A stretch of 64,000 nucleotides of DNA from assembly GCA_017455145.1 (NCBI GenBank), contig JAFTBP010000002.1:1-64000 (forward strand), read 5' to 3'. This DNA comes from Candidatus Saccharimonadota bacterium (GTDB lineage Bacteria > Patescibacteriota > Saccharimonadia > Saccharimonadales > Saccharimonadaceae). The notes beneath the pieces were generated by a model. That model made no database searches. It was not told the origin of the DNA and saw nothing but the letters and a program-made list of their open reading frames with translations. Each line of letters starts with the position of its first letter. Within the stretch, counting starts at the first letter, position 1. The translations under genes and the position numbers were made by a program. Shown here piece by piece: positions 1 to 9,736 of the stretch.

Positions 1-95
1 GACATCCCCTTACCTTATCCTTGTAGTCACTCAAAGTTTGGTTCATTACTTTATATTATAATGATTTTTCTCAAAAAGTCAAGACAACAAAAAAA

Positions 96-171
96 TGGAG
101 CCACGATCGGGGTTTGAACCCGAGACCTCATCCTTACCATGGATGCGCTCTACCAGCTGAGCTATCGCGGC
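96..171 (-). tRNA. tRNA-Thr (GGU)
   Basis: Cloverleaf read on the minus strand: 7-bp acceptor stem (100-106 with 165-171), D arm, anticodon stem CATCC/GGATG around loop ATGGTAA, giving anticodon GGT, and a TTCAAAC T-loop. The 3' CCA is encoded (96-98). It lies 7 nt downstream of tRNA-Tyr on the same strand, so the two are probably co-transcribed from the promoter at 283-311. A T-run follows the CCA. Confidence 0.97.
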
Positions 172-178
172 ACCTGAA

Positions 179-264
179 TGGTGCTGGAGGTAGGACTCGA
201 ACCTACGATGGGGGAACCCCGGCAGATTTACAGTCTGCTGTCATAGCCACTAGACGACTCCAGC
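179..264 (-). tRNA. tRNA-Tyr (GUA), long variable arm
   Basis: Minus-strand class II tRNA. Anticodon stem GCAGA/TCTGC encloses loop CTGTAAA with anticodon GTA. A long GC-rich variable arm is present, as expected for bacterial tRNA-Tyr. Acceptor stem pairs 183-189 with 258-264 and the CCA end is encoded at 179-181. Confidence 0.96.
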
Positions 265-282
265 ATATTAAGCTACCAGTTT

Positions 283-311
283 ATTATAACAAAACTTGAA
301 AAGATTAGCAA
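283..311 (-). promoter_or_regulatory. promoter of tRNA-Tyr/tRNA-Thr
   Basis: Minus-strand -35 TTGCTA (306-311), 17-nt spacer, -10 TATAAT (283-288). Transcription would start about 275, some 11 nt before tRNA-Tyr. It is interleaved with the divergent plus-strand promoter of the second tRNA-Thr. Confidence 0.8.
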
Positions 312-324
312 GGTCTGGTACAAT
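296..324 (+). promoter_or_regulatory. promoter of tRNA-Thr (UGU)
   Basis: -35 TTGAAA (296-301), 17-nt spacer, -10 TACAAT (319-324). The expected start at about 331 lies 3 nt before the tRNA. Its -35 box falls between the -10 and -35 boxes of the minus-strand promoter at 283-311. Confidence 0.8.
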
Positions 325-333
325 TATTTTGTT

Positions 334-409
334 GCCACCTTAGCTCAGTTGGTAGAGCAACGGTTTTGTAAACCGTAGGTCGTCAGTTCAAGCCTGACAG
401 GTGGCTCCA
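334..409 (+). tRNA. tRNA-Thr (UGU)
   Basis: Plus-strand cloverleaf: acceptor GCCACCT pairs with AGGTGGC, anticodon stem ACGGT/ACCGT encloses loop TTTGTAA with anticodon TGT, the T arm is present and CCA is encoded at 407-409. With the GGU isoacceptor at 96-171 it covers most threonine codons. Confidence 0.97.
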
Positions 410-441
410 TTTTTTATGCAAAATATGTTATAATATATAAA

Positions 442-2713
<2,272 letters not shown>

Positions 2714-2729
2714 TAAAATATAGAGCAAT

Positions 2730-2939
2730 ATGGCAAAAAAGAATAATACTAAGCGCAAACTCGTTGGCCTCGTTTCTGAAGAATCTGGGATTCGTCAGTA
2801 TTATACCAAAAAGAATACTATGAACACCCCTGATAAGCTAACTCTCCGTAAATATGACCCAATCCTAAGAAAGCACGTCAAATTTACCGAGACCAAGAAA
2901 AACCTTGGGCGTAACGAAGTCAAAGAAAAGAAACGCTAA
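2730..2939 (+). CDS. rpmG: 50S ribosomal protein bL33
   Basis: A 69-aa basic protein. The central stretch [20 protein letters not shown] is the bL33 core. It has no CxxC pairs, so it is the zinc-free (C-minus) form. It carries extended N- and C-terminal tails compared with the usual 50-55 aa. A TG-extended TAAAAT box at 2714-2719 overlaps the tgt stop codon and stands 10 nt before the ATG, so the gene probably has its own near-leaderless transcript in addition to read-through from tgt. Confidence 0.92.
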   Translation: MAKKNNTKRKLVGLVSEESGIRQYYTKKNTMNTPDKLTLRKYDPILRKHVKFTETKKNLGRNEVKEKKR

Positions 2940-2942
2940 TTT

Positions 2943-3052
2943 TACAGAACCACTAAAAGAGCGGAGATTAGTATTTTCTCCATCTGAAGCGCGATTATAC
3001 ATCGAGCAAAGACGGAAAAATGCTAAGATTCGCTCTTTTTAGTGATTCTGTA
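2943..3052. repeat. long inverted repeat between convergent genes
   Basis: Arms 2943-2963 and 3031-3052 are complementary over about 20 bp with one mismatch and one bulged base, separated by 67 nt. The right arm lies in the last codons of the GH57 gene. Inside, GGAGA (2963-2967) pairs with TCTCC (2976-2980); read on the minus strand this small hairpin is followed by GCTCTTTT and may be the GH57 terminator. A structured RNA or a bidirectional terminator are both possible. Confidence 0.5.
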
Positions 3053-4228
3053 TTCAAAATCGCGAAGTACGTTCATATAATACATAAACGCGTCATACGG
3101 ATTATCGTATGCAGAAAAATATGCGTGTACATCACCATCATTCCAATATTTTGTACACATATAATAAGCGTGATCCGAAGTGGTCATTCTTCGCCAGTCG
3201 TCTAACAAATCTCCACCAATTTTCTTGACCTCAGAGGCCATATTGTATAATGCCTCTTGGCTCTCTTGTTGCATATCATTACCAAGCCACGCCGTCAAAT
3301 CTCTCTCTGTATCCGCCCAAGTCACAGTATTTGGCATAGAAATTTCGTCTGCTGGCTCTTCCAAATCCGCCGCCTCGCTCACTGTTACAAATTTATTATC
3401 ATATTCAGACAACCATTTATAGATTAACTCATCCATAAAGTTAAAAATCCCAGAATCAGCCCACTGATGCTCGCCAAACGTCTCAAAATCCATAAATAGA
3501 TTAATCAGATTTCCGCGCAGGCAGTCATCATCTACCCACTTTTGATATTTTTCTACAGTAAGTGGCCATTCTGCCCATTGTCTATTAGAAAACCTAAACG
3601 CAATATCATCCGACAACCTGTAATTTTTAAGTAACAACCGAGTCCGAGTTCCGCCTGCTACCTTATAAACGTGATTTGGGCTTTTCCATCCAAGCACCTT
3701 GTCCCAGCCTTCGGCTAGTACTGCCTTGTACCCCATTTCGTCACACCATTTTCCAAGCTCATTATTATAAGAAAGCTCCGTATTCCTAAATACGCGCGGA
3801 CGCACTCCAAATAATCTTGCGATTAAATCAGAGTGCTTTTTTACTTGCTCTACAAATTCTGTCTTATCAAAGAAAAACGCTAGGGAATGATAATAAGTCT
3901 CGCCCACAATTTCTACTTGTCCAGTAGAAACCATCCGGCGTATCTGTTCTATCAGTTCTGGCTCCCACTCTAACGCCTGTTCTAGCCACGTTCCAGTAAT
4001 AGACAAAGACACCTTAAATCCAGGATATCTTTTTAGATTTCTCTCTAGAAGTGCCAACATTGGCTTATATGATTTTTCGCTAACTTTGCGAAAAATTCGC
4101 TCATTGTTTTGCTTGTCATAATAATCGTTTTCGTACCAATAATTATGATTGTGCGCTACATCAAAAATACTATACCGACGATACCTCCAAGGCTGGTGGA
4201 TATGTAGATACAGACAAATTGCTCGCAC
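3023..4228 (-). CDS. glycoside hydrolase family 57 alpha-amylase-like protein
   Basis: Acts on alpha-1,4 or alpha-1,6 glucans; GH57 includes amylases, 4-alpha-glucanotransferases and branching enzymes. Motifs in the 401-aa protein: HIHQPWR at the N-terminus (about 9-15), GETYYHS (about 109-115), FRNTEL with the nucleophile Glu (about 151) and MDFETFGEH with the acid Asp (about 247). The start is taken as GTG 4228, placed 8 nt after AAGGAG and overlapping the TAG of the upstream GT4 gene by one base; a TTG at 4234 is less likely. No signal peptide is seen, so the enzyme is probably cytoplasmic. The exact substrate cannot be told from sequence. Confidence 0.9.
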   Translation of the reverse strand: MRAICLYLHIHQPWRYRRYSIFDVAHNHNYWYENDYYDKQNNERIFRKVSEKSYKPMLALLERNLKRYPGFKVSLSITGTWLEQALEWEPELIEQIRRMVSTGQVEIVGETYYHSLAFFFDKTEFVEQVKKHSDLIARLFGVRPRVFRNTELSYNNELGKWCDEMGYKAVLAEGWDKVLGWKSPNHVYKVAGGTRTRLLLKNYRLSDDIAFRFSNRQWAEWPLTVEKYQKWVDDDCLRGNLINLFMDFETFGEHQWADSGIFNFMDELIYKWLSEYDNKFVTVSEAADLEEPADEISMPNTVTWADTERDLTAWLGNDMQQESQEALYNMASEVKKIGGDLLDDWRRMTTSDHAYYMCTKYWNDGDVHAYFSAYDNPYDAFMYYMNVLRDFEYRITKKSES

Positions 4229-5451
4229 TAACAAAACTCCTTATGTTTATCAACTCTATTATATACTTGTAGAACCCGCTTTGCAATATCACTCCACGAT
4301 ATTTTCATATATTCTTTTTCAATTCCTTCGCGCAAAGCCTTTTTTAGTGCCTTAGACTCAGCAATCGCGATAATCTCATCCGCCAATTTTTCTGTATCCC
4401 AAAAATCATATCTCATCGCGCTTCTAATTACTTCCGCTACGCCAGATTGTTTAGTCAGAATTAATACATCTCCGTGATGCGCCGCCTCTAGCGCAGTTAG
4501 TCCAAATGGCTCAGAGATAGAACTCATCACAAAAATATCAGAAATTTCATAGATATCGCGCAACTGTTTTCCGCGTACAAAACCCGTAAATACTACATTA
4601 GCAGAAATCCGATATTTAGCCGAAAGCTCTAATAATTCCGAGCGTTGTTCACCATCTCCCGCAAACACAAAAATCAATTTCTTGTTCTTAGAAATCGCCC
4701 GCGCTGCCGCTCGCATCATATTAGCTAAACCTTTTTGTACTGTAAACCGCCCCACCGTAGAAACAATCGTATATCCTAGAGATTTCATTTTTTCTAGGTA
4801 TTTATAATCGTCATCATCATATTTGTAGGCAGATTTTACAAACTCTTCATCTAGGGAATTATATACTACCTCAATTTTATCCGCCGGGATATGATATTTC
4901 TTTACAATAATATCCTTTGTCGCCTGAGACACAGCAATAATCTTGTCTGCATACGTTAAACCTTCGCGTTCAATTTCATGAATCAGCTGATTCCCATATG
5001 TCATTCCAGACCGATCAAATTCCGTTGCGTGCACATGTGCCACTAGCGGAATCCCATAATTCTTCTTAGCGAGCACCCCCGCCTCAAACGTCAACCAATC
5101 ATGCGCGTGCACCACGTCCGGTTTATATTCCATCAGATAATCATTTACAAATTTACAATAATCGTGCTGGATTTCTCTAATACTTACAGTTTTTTCACCT
5201 TCCGGGACCAACGATTTGTCCACGTATTTAGAATCATACGCCCCCGCCCCATAGCGGAATAGCGGATCTACCTTACAGGCGGAAAGTACGTTCATAAAAT
5301 CAATGCCTTCGTGCGGAGCTGTATAGGGAACTACAAAATCAATCTGCGCTCCATTATGCGCCAACGCCCGCGAAAGGTTCAGACACGCCACACCCAGTCC
5401 TCCAGAATTATGTGGTGGCAACTCCCATCCAAGCATTAGTATTTTCATCAT
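4228..5451 (-). CDS. GT4-family glycosyltransferase (glycogen/alpha-glucan synthase-like)
   Basis: GT-B fold transferase, 407 aa. The N-terminus MLGWELPPHNSGGLG is the nucleotide-sugar loop seen in glycogen synthase-like GT4 enzymes; HAHDW (about 118) and the C-terminal block SSISEPFGLTALEAAHHG carry the E-x7-E type donor-binding region. It is translationally coupled to the GH57 gene (TAG/GTG overlap), which suggests joint work on an alpha-glucan. The start is ATG 5451: a TATAAT box at 5457-5462 on the minus strand lies 5 nt upstream, making the mRNA leaderless, and the alternative TTG 5457 lies inside that box. The acceptor is unknown. Confidence 0.88.
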   Translation of the reverse strand: MMKILMLGWELPPHNSGGLGVACLNLSRALAHNGAQIDFVVPYTAPHEGIDFMNVLSACKVDPLFRYGAGAYDSKYVDKSLVPEGEKTVSIREIQHDYCKFVNDYLMEYKPDVVHAHDWLTFEAGVLAKKNYGIPLVAHVHATEFDRSGMTYGNQLIHEIEREGLTYADKIIAVSQATKDIIVKKYHIPADKIEVVYNSLDEEFVKSAYKYDDDDYKYLEKMKSLGYTIVSTVGRFTVQKGLANMMRAAARAISKNKKLIFVFAGDGEQRSELLELSAKYRISANVVFTGFVRGKQLRDIYEISDIFVMSSISEPFGLTALEAAHHGDVLILTKQSGVAEVIRSAMRYDFWDTEKLADEIIAIAESKALKKALREGIEKEYMKISWSDIAKRVLQVYNRVDKHKEFC

Positions 5452-5487
5452 ATTCAATTATAGCACACATATCAATAGAATTCATAG

Positions 5488-5507
5488 AAAAAACGCCCAG
5501 ATGGGCG
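5488..5507 (-). terminator. terminator of tRNA-Trp
   Basis: Minus-strand hairpin CGCCC-ATCT-GGGCG (5494-5507) followed by TTTTTT (5488-5493). The same hairpin with the same loop recurs downstream of tRNA-Gln at 25166-25185. Confidence 0.88.
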
Positions 5508-5522
5508 ATTTTGACATGAATT

Positions 5523-5598
5523 TGGCAGGGGTAGAGAGACTCGAACTCCCGACACCAGGTTTTGGAGACCTGTGCTCTACCAACTGAGCTATACCCCT
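5523..5598 (-). tRNA. tRNA-Trp (CCA)
   Basis: Minus-strand cloverleaf: acceptor AGGGGTA pairs with TACCCCT, anticodon stem CAGGT/ACCTG encloses loop CTCCAAA with anticodon CCA, and the CCA end is encoded at 5523-5525. The promoter is probably the TG-extended box TATGCTAAAAT at 5608-5618 on the minus strand. Confidence 0.97.
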
Positions 5599-5649
5599 AT
5601 CTCCTGTATTTTAGCATAAAAAGCGTTAAAATGCTATACTAGAGACAGC

Positions 5650-6336
5650 ATGAAGCAATTCTTTGACTACTTTCACCGCGTTGATCGCATCTGGCGCGCG
5701 ATTTGGCTTTTTATTTTTGCTGGTTTCATCGCCCTTGATGCCTTTTTCCCGCATTTCTTTGGCGTAACTTTTTTAAAACTGCTCGGCATCGGCCTTTGTC
5801 TGGTCTATGTCGCCCAAAAATATTTCTACGATAAATATCTCCTTCTTGCATTCTGCTTCACTTTTGTCGCAGACCTACTTCTTGCCGTCAATAACACCTC
5901 GCTCTTTGGTGTTTTTACTTTTGCCATCGCTCAATTTATCCATTTTGCCCGCCTAAAAAAGCTCAAGAAAAAATACGTTATTCCTATCGCCCTTATTATC
6001 ATAATTATTTTTATCATCGTTTCTGCTTTCAACCTCTACGCCATCGTCCTCATGGGTGCAATTTATGCCTTTTTCCTCATCGCCAACATTCTCTCCGCCC
6101 TAGAATGGTACAAAAAATCCCACAGGAAAAACCCCGCTTTCTGCGCACTATTTGGATTTATCCTCTTTGCTTGTTGCGATTTCTGCGTCGCCTGCTCTTT
6201 CTTCTCCGGTATCCACGTTCTACCTTTTGTTATGAAGCGTCTCTTTGACTTTTCGGCGTGGGTATTCTACTATCCATCCCAAGTCCTCATCTCTAATTCC
6301 TCTAGACTGACCAAAAAAGTTGAAATAGACGTCTAA
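5650..6336 (+). CDS. YhhN/TMEM86-like multipass membrane protein
   Basis: A 228-aa integral membrane protein with about 7-8 hydrophobic segments. The spacing of FTFVADLLLAV (about 75-85), LFACCDFCVA (about 178) and the C-terminal segment VFYYPSQVLIS resembles the YhhN family (lysoplasmalogenase-like), where conserved acidic residues lie within membrane helices. The catalytic role here is not proven. A TG-extended TATACT box at 5635-5640 stands 9 nt before the ATG, so the transcript is probably leaderless. The next gene starts 22 nt downstream with its own box. Confidence 0.6.
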   Translation: MKQFFDYFHRVDRIWRAIWLFIFAGFIALDAFFPHFFGVTFLKLLGIGLCLVYVAQKYFYDKYLLLAFCFTFVADLLLAVNNTSLFGVFTFAIAQFIHFARLKKLKKKYVIPIALIIIIIFIIVSAFNLYAIVLMGAIYAFFLIANILSALEWYKKSHRKNPAFCALFGFILFACCDFCVACSFFSGIHVLPFVMKRLFDFSAWVFYYPSQVLISNSSRLTKKVEIDV

Positions 6337-6358
6337 CCTGTGTTACAATAAAAGCATT

Positions 6359-6859
6359 ATGGAAGGTAAAAAATCACAAGTTCTGTCGCAACCTCGTGCG
6401 ATCCTAGTCTTCGGGGCCCCGGCTAGTGGTAAAACAACATTTTGCGAAAAATTCTCGCAACAATTCAGGGCGCCATATTACAACCTAACAGAAGTCTGTG
6501 AAGCAAACGGTTTTTCTCGCGATACTATGCTTGCAGTTTTGCAACTCATCGCTAGAACCGGTCAAAACATCATTATTGAAGGTGGTCTAGACACCCAAGC
6601 AGACAGAGAAGAAATTAAGAAACTTCTCATTGATGAAGGCTACAACCCATCTCTTATCTGGATTCAGACCGACGTCAACACTATTAAGTCCCGCTTAAAA
6701 GCCAGACTTAAATCCGTCGCTCGTGCCAAAGAAGAATACGATCGCAAGATTTCCGAGCTAGAAGCTCCAGACGAGGTATTTGAGAAACCAATCGTTCTCT
6801 CTGGTAAACATACCTTTGAGACCCAGCTTTCTCACACCCTCTCTCAGCTCGCCGGCTAA
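6359..6859 (+). CDS. P-loop nucleotide kinase-like protein
   Basis: 166-aa ATPase of the AAA_33/zeta-kinase type. Walker A GAPASGKTTF lies at about 19-28, and IIIEGGLDTQ (about 70-79) fits the second strand with an acidic residue. The region KSRLKARLKSVARAKEEYDRK resembles the arginine-rich lid of small-molecule or nucleotide kinases. The phosphorylated substrate cannot be assigned. A TACAAT box at 6344-6349 lies 9 nt before the ATG. The metallopeptidase gene follows after 1 nt, so the two are co-transcribed. Confidence 0.75.
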   Translation: MEGKKSQVLSQPRAILVFGAPASGKTTFCEKFSQQFRAPYYNLTEVCEANGFSRDTMLAVLQLIARTGQNIIIEGGLDTQADREEIKKLLIDEGYNPSLIWIQTDVNTIKSRLKARLKSVARAKEEYDRKISELEAPDEVFEKPIVLSGKHTFETQLSHTLSQLAG

Positions 6860-6860
6860 A

Positions 6861-7406
6861 ATGATTTTAAAAGACAGTGAATTTGGCGAAGTTATCGTCC
6901 GGAAAAACGCCCTTAGCTCTGGGGTCAGGTTTTCTGTGTCCACCTCTGGTAGATTACAAATGTCCGTCCCCGCTTATACTAGTGCCTTCCTAGCTAAGCG
7001 TTTTCTCGCCCAAAACCGCGACGTCATTAGAGAAAAATTACCCATAAAAGACCCTGCTTCTCAGCGCGCCAGAGACGCCAAAAAGAAAATTTTGATGAAA
7101 AAAGCCAGGGAATATCTCCCTTATCGTTTAGAATACTATGCCAAATTATACGGCTACTCTTATGAAAAGGTCCGCCTATCTCATGCCGGTACGCGCTGGG
7201 GTAGTTGCTCTAGTACTCGCACTATTTCTCTTAATATCGGCCTCATGCAAGTCCCAGAACAACTTCGCGACTACGTTATTTTACACGAACTCGCCCATCT
7301 TAACCATATGGACCACTCTTCCGCTTTTTGGGCTGAGGTCGGCTCCCACGACCCTAGATATAAGGCACATAGAAATAAGCTAAAAAACTTCTCTCCAGGG
7401 GTATAA
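6861..7406 (+). CDS. YgjP/SprT-like zinc metallopeptidase (DUF45)
   Basis: 181-aa protein with HELAHLNHMDHS (zincin HExxH and third His) and the upstream WGSCSS block that defines the YgjP/DUF45 family. No signal peptide, so probably cytoplasmic. A longer frame runs back to 6780 inside the kinase gene, but ATG 6861 directly follows the kinase stop and begins with the expected N-terminal strand. The physiological substrate of the family is poorly known. Confidence 0.88.
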   Translation: MILKDSEFGEVIVRKNALSSGVRFSVSTSGRLQMSVPAYTSAFLAKRFLAQNRDVIREKLPIKDPASQRARDAKKKILMKKAREYLPYRLEYYAKLYGYSYEKVRLSHAGTRWGSCSSTRTISLNIGLMQVPEQLRDYVILHELAHLNHMDHSSAFWAEVGSHDPRYKAHRNKLKNFSPGV

Positions 7407-7426
7407 CAGGGGTAGCTTTTTCACTA

Positions 7427-7444
7427 ACAGGGGTGGACCCCTGT
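7427..7444. repeat. perfect 18-bp palindrome before the sortase promoter
   Basis: ACAGGGGT-GG-ACCCCTGT, an 8-bp inverted repeat with 2-nt centre, ends 8 nt before the -35 box of the sortase gene. Two further AGGGGT copies lie just upstream (7398-7402 and 7408-7413). No T-run follows, so it looks more like an operator than a terminator. Confidence 0.45.
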
Positions 7445-7452
7445 CCCAAGTA

Positions 7453-7481
7453 TTGACTTTTTAGGTCTCTTGTGCTATAAT
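7453..7481 (+). promoter_or_regulatory. promoter of the first sortase
   Basis: -35 TTGACT (7453-7458), 17-nt spacer, TG-extended -10 TATAAT (7476-7481). The expected start is near 7488, giving a leader of about 23 nt that holds the Shine-Dalgarno GGGAG. Confidence 0.8.
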
Positions 7482-7510
7482 AAAAGCATAAACCTTATTT
7501 GGGAGATTTT

Positions 7511-8341
7511 ATGAAAACAGGGAAAAAATACGGTTTTAAATATAACTTTTACAAATATCGCCGTATTTTTAGTGCCAAAAAGGCCAGACTTTATAAGAAA
7601 TATGATACTTCTTATAATACCTCTTTTGACCGCTCCAAGCTTAGTAGTAACGCCGGTTTCTATACTGTCTTTAACGCAGTAAAGTCTCACATGACTAGCC
7701 ACCCAATTTATCATTATTCTGGCGTTGTTGCCGGGTCGTTTATCTTGGGCCTTCTTATTGGCAAGCTTGCTACCCCTGTTTCTCAATCCCAGGCTCTTGC
7801 TACTATTTCTGCCGATACTAACGCCGTTTCTACCTCTGTTATAGAATCCGTTTCTGCCCCAGAAAAAGTCAACATCAGCGAACTTGGTGCCTCTACTACC
7901 GTTTCTACCACTAAATCTACCTCTACTGTCACCCAAAAACCTGTTGAGGTTAAACACAACCAACTCTATATCCCAAAGCTTGGCATTGACACCAATATCG
8001 TCCCGGTCGGCATAGTTGGTAAAACTATCCCAGTCCCTTCTAACCAAATCGGTATTAACGGTACTCTTCTAGTTGGCCACAACCCTGGCGTATTCTCTAG
8101 TATTCTTAACCTCCGTGCCGGTGATACTATTACTCTTTATGGCACCACTTATCAGGTCTATTCTGCTAGCGACTATAAGCTAAAAAGCACTAGCTGGCTT
8201 ACCGGCGCTCTTGGTAACTTTGCCGTTGACAACCTCAACGCTCGTGCCGGAGAAATCGTTCTTATGACTTGTACCGGTTCTTATGATCCAGCCCTAGAGT
8301 CTATGTCTCACCGTCGCCTTGTCTTTGCTCGCGCCATCTAA
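7511..8341 (+). CDS. sortase (class E/F-like), membrane anchored
   Basis: Transpeptidase that joins surface proteins to the envelope or to one another. The 276-aa protein has a basic N-terminus, one membrane segment (about 72-90), a Ser/Thr-rich linker, and a C-terminal sortase beta-barrel. Catalytic candidates: His in VGHNPG (about 190), Cys in MTCTGS (about 254) and Arg in SHRRLV. ATG 7511 is preceded by GGGAG at 7501-7505; a TTG at 7499 is possible but lies before that SD. A second sortase follows 55 nt downstream. A likely substrate in this window is the fibro-slime protein ending near VPDTG (20730-22466); that link is inference. Confidence 0.88.
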   Translation: MKTGKKYGFKYNFYKYRRIFSAKKARLYKKYDTSYNTSFDRSKLSSNAGFYTVFNAVKSHMTSHPIYHYSGVVAGSFILGLLIGKLATPVSQSQALATISADTNAVSTSVIESVSAPEKVNISELGASTTVSTTKSTSTVTQKPVEVKHNQLYIPKLGIDTNIVPVGIVGKTIPVPSNQIGINGTLLVGHNPGVFSSILNLRAGDTITLYGTTYQVYSASDYKLKSTSWLTGALGNFAVDNLNARAGEIVLMTCTGSYDPALESMSHRRLVFARAI

Positions 8342-8396
8342 TTTAGTCTAAAACCATATACATTTTCATCCCGGCTATGCTATAATAAAAGCATAA

Positions 8397-8936
8397 ATGG
8401 GAAGTGTCATATATAGACCACGTTTTTCTGGCGCACGTAAGATTTATCTTGCAATTTTTGCAACTTACTTTCTTTCTGCTATTGCTTTTGTCGTTATCGG
8501 ACTCCAGCCCGTTAGAGAAAATACAGGGGTAGCCTATGCTACCGAAGCTAGCTCCGCTTCTGGCTTACTTACCATAGACAGTATAGATTTAGATGCCCCG
8601 GTTAAGCCGGTCGCGCTTAACGGCAGAGAACTAGAAGTCCCAGACCAGATTGTCGGCTCCTATTCCGCGCATAGCAATAAGACTCTCCTTATCGGTCATT
8701 CCTCTACTATTTTCACCCGCCTAAAGGACGTCAAATTAGGCGACAAAATAACCTATAGTGGCAAATCTTATACCATTACCAATATAGAAGAAAAGCAAAA
8801 ACAAGATATAATAATGTCTGACGTTCTAAAAGAAGAGTCTGTTGATACCCTGGTCCTCATGACCTGCTCCGGCGACGCTATCCCCGGCACCTCCGGCGAC
8901 CACACCCACCGCCTTCTCGTCACCGCAAGGTATTGA
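8397..8936 (+). CDS. sortase, second copy
   Basis: 179-aa sortase with one N-terminal membrane helix (about 16-37) and a catalytic barrel. His101 (IGHSST), Cys157 (MTCSGD) and Arg172 (THRLLV) are the expected catalytic triad. It is much shorter than the preceding sortase because it lacks the long Ser/Thr linker. A TG-extended TATAAT (8381-8386) lies 10 nt before the ATG, so it has its own near-leaderless transcript. A decayed fragment closely matching its last 16 codons lies at 10017-10067. Confidence 0.9.
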   Translation: MGSVIYRPRFSGARKIYLAIFATYFLSAIAFVVIGLQPVRENTGVAYATEASSASGLLTIDSIDLDAPVKPVALNGRELEVPDQIVGSYSAHSNKTLLIGHSSTIFTRLKDVKLGDKITYSGKSYTITNIEEKQKQDIIMSDVLKEESVDTLVLMTCSGDAIPGTSGDHTHRLLVTARY

Positions 8937-8961
8937 CTTTTACGAATGAACGCGCTACAAT
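8933..8961 (+). promoter_or_regulatory. promoter with no gene downstream
   Basis: -35 TTGACT (8933-8938, overlapping the sortase stop), 17-nt spacer, -10 TACAAT (8956-8961). No plus-strand gene follows; a terminator-like hairpin begins about 20 nt after the expected start. Confidence 0.7.
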
Positions 8962-8967
8962 ATAACT

Positions 8968-9019
8968 ATATTCGGGAATACCCGCGTCCCCCTTTCATCT
9001 GAAAGGGGCATATTTTATT
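8968..9019 (+). ncRNA. candidate very short RNA between promoter and hairpin
   Basis: The RNA expected from the promoter at 8933-8961 would hold CGGG-AATA-CCCG (8973-8984) and then the hairpin CCCCTTT-CATCT-GAAAGGGG (about 8989-9008), followed by a T-rich tail. It would be about 50 nt long and reads into the 3' end of the opposing toxin gene. Expression is not shown; it could be a leftover promoter. Confidence 0.4.
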
Positions 9020-9470
9020 TATACAATCTTAAAAATGCCCTTTTGACAATCTCTAAATCCGTTTTTGGTATTTGGCCAATTTTATTATATAATCTTGACG
9101 CGCTCATAACTCTTGCTTGACAAATCGCCGCATACTGAGATTTATTTAAGAAAACGAACTTTGCATACCACGTTCCACTTTTTTCTTGAGACGTCAAAGG
9201 TATACCCATGAACCCCTCTTCACTTAACTTTTTCATTACTAATACAGGGCGAGAGAAACGGCCGCTCTTGCCATTGATTTCTATCCCAACATTCTCCCCA
9301 CACCCACACCACCAAATATCACCTTCTGATATTCTAGGGGCTGATTTCCCATAGTGAATTTTCTCTTTTATTCTAATCCACTCATCAAACCGCTTGATCT
9401 GCCATTCTTCAATACCAGTATCAAAATTAATTAATATTAAAACGCCGATTTTCTTTACAAGTTTTCGCAT
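9015..9470 (-). CDS. PemK/MazF-like toxin
   Basis: 151-aa protein. The core GDIWWCGCGENVGIEI, then FSRPVLVMKKL and GFMGIPLTS, follows the PemK/MazF endoribonuclease fold; the C-terminus holds the SRLYNKIG block. About 45 N-terminal residues precede the core, more than in classical MazF. ATG 9470 follows GAGGAG; a GTG at 9476 is too close to that SD. The promoter is a TG-extended TATAAT at 9536-9541 on the minus strand. No antitoxin gene is visible on either side, so it may be an orphan, may act on host RNA, or may be controlled by RNA; none of these is proven. Confidence 0.78.
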   Translation of the reverse strand: MRKLVKKIGVLILINFDTGIEEWQIKRFDEWIRIKEKIHYGKSAPRISEGDIWWCGCGENVGIEINGKSGRFSRPVLVMKKLSEEGFMGIPLTSQEKSGTWYAKFVFLNKSQYAAICQARVMSASRLYNKIGQIPKTDLEIVKRAFLRLYK

Positions 9471-9545
9471 ATTCACTCCTCTTTCAACTTATTAATCCAA
9501 TCGCTTGGAAGTAGGAGCAAACGTGGATGATGTATATTATATCAC

Positions 9546-9581
9546 AAAAACCCCGCTGAGAGCTTTCGCTCAACACGGGGT
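9546..9581 (-). terminator. terminator upstream of the toxin gene
   Basis: Minus-strand hairpin: ACCCCG and TGAGC, GAAA tetraloop, then GCTC..CGGGGT, followed by TTTTT (9546-9550). It insulates the toxin promoter from transcription entering from the right. Confidence 0.75.
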
Positions 9582-9593
9582 GGTGTCAGTATC

Positions 9594-9622
9594 ATTGTAG
9601 CACGCAAAACAACAGAAGTCCA
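9594..9622 (-). promoter_or_regulatory. promoter facing the terminator at 9546-9581
   Basis: Minus-strand TGGACT (9617-9622), 17-nt spacer, TG-extended TACAAT (9594-9599). The start would be near 9587, so the transcript before the terminator is only about 40 nt. No gene lies in it. Confidence 0.5.
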
Positions 9623-9670
9623 CCATAACCGTAAAACCTCATAGGTATAGACAAAATTCCAAAAACCCTG

Positions 9671-9734
9671 CAAAAACGTGATTTTTCCCACGATTTTGCA
9701 TACAAAAACGTGATTTTTCCCACGATTTTGCATA
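9671..9734. repeat. 32-bp direct repeat, two tandem copies
   Basis: Two identical 32-bp units, 9671-9702 and 9703-9734, each containing CGTG-N8-CACG. They lie exactly at the 5' break of the DUF4143 fragment, so they may mark the junction of the event that truncated that gene. Confidence 0.8.
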
Positions 9735-9736
9735 AT

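Noticed and set aside
9546-9734. Classical type III toxin-antitoxin with RNA repeats before a terminator and toxin
   Set aside because: The repeats lie upstream of the promoter, not between promoter and terminator, and the toxin reads as PemK/MazF; it remains only a possibility.
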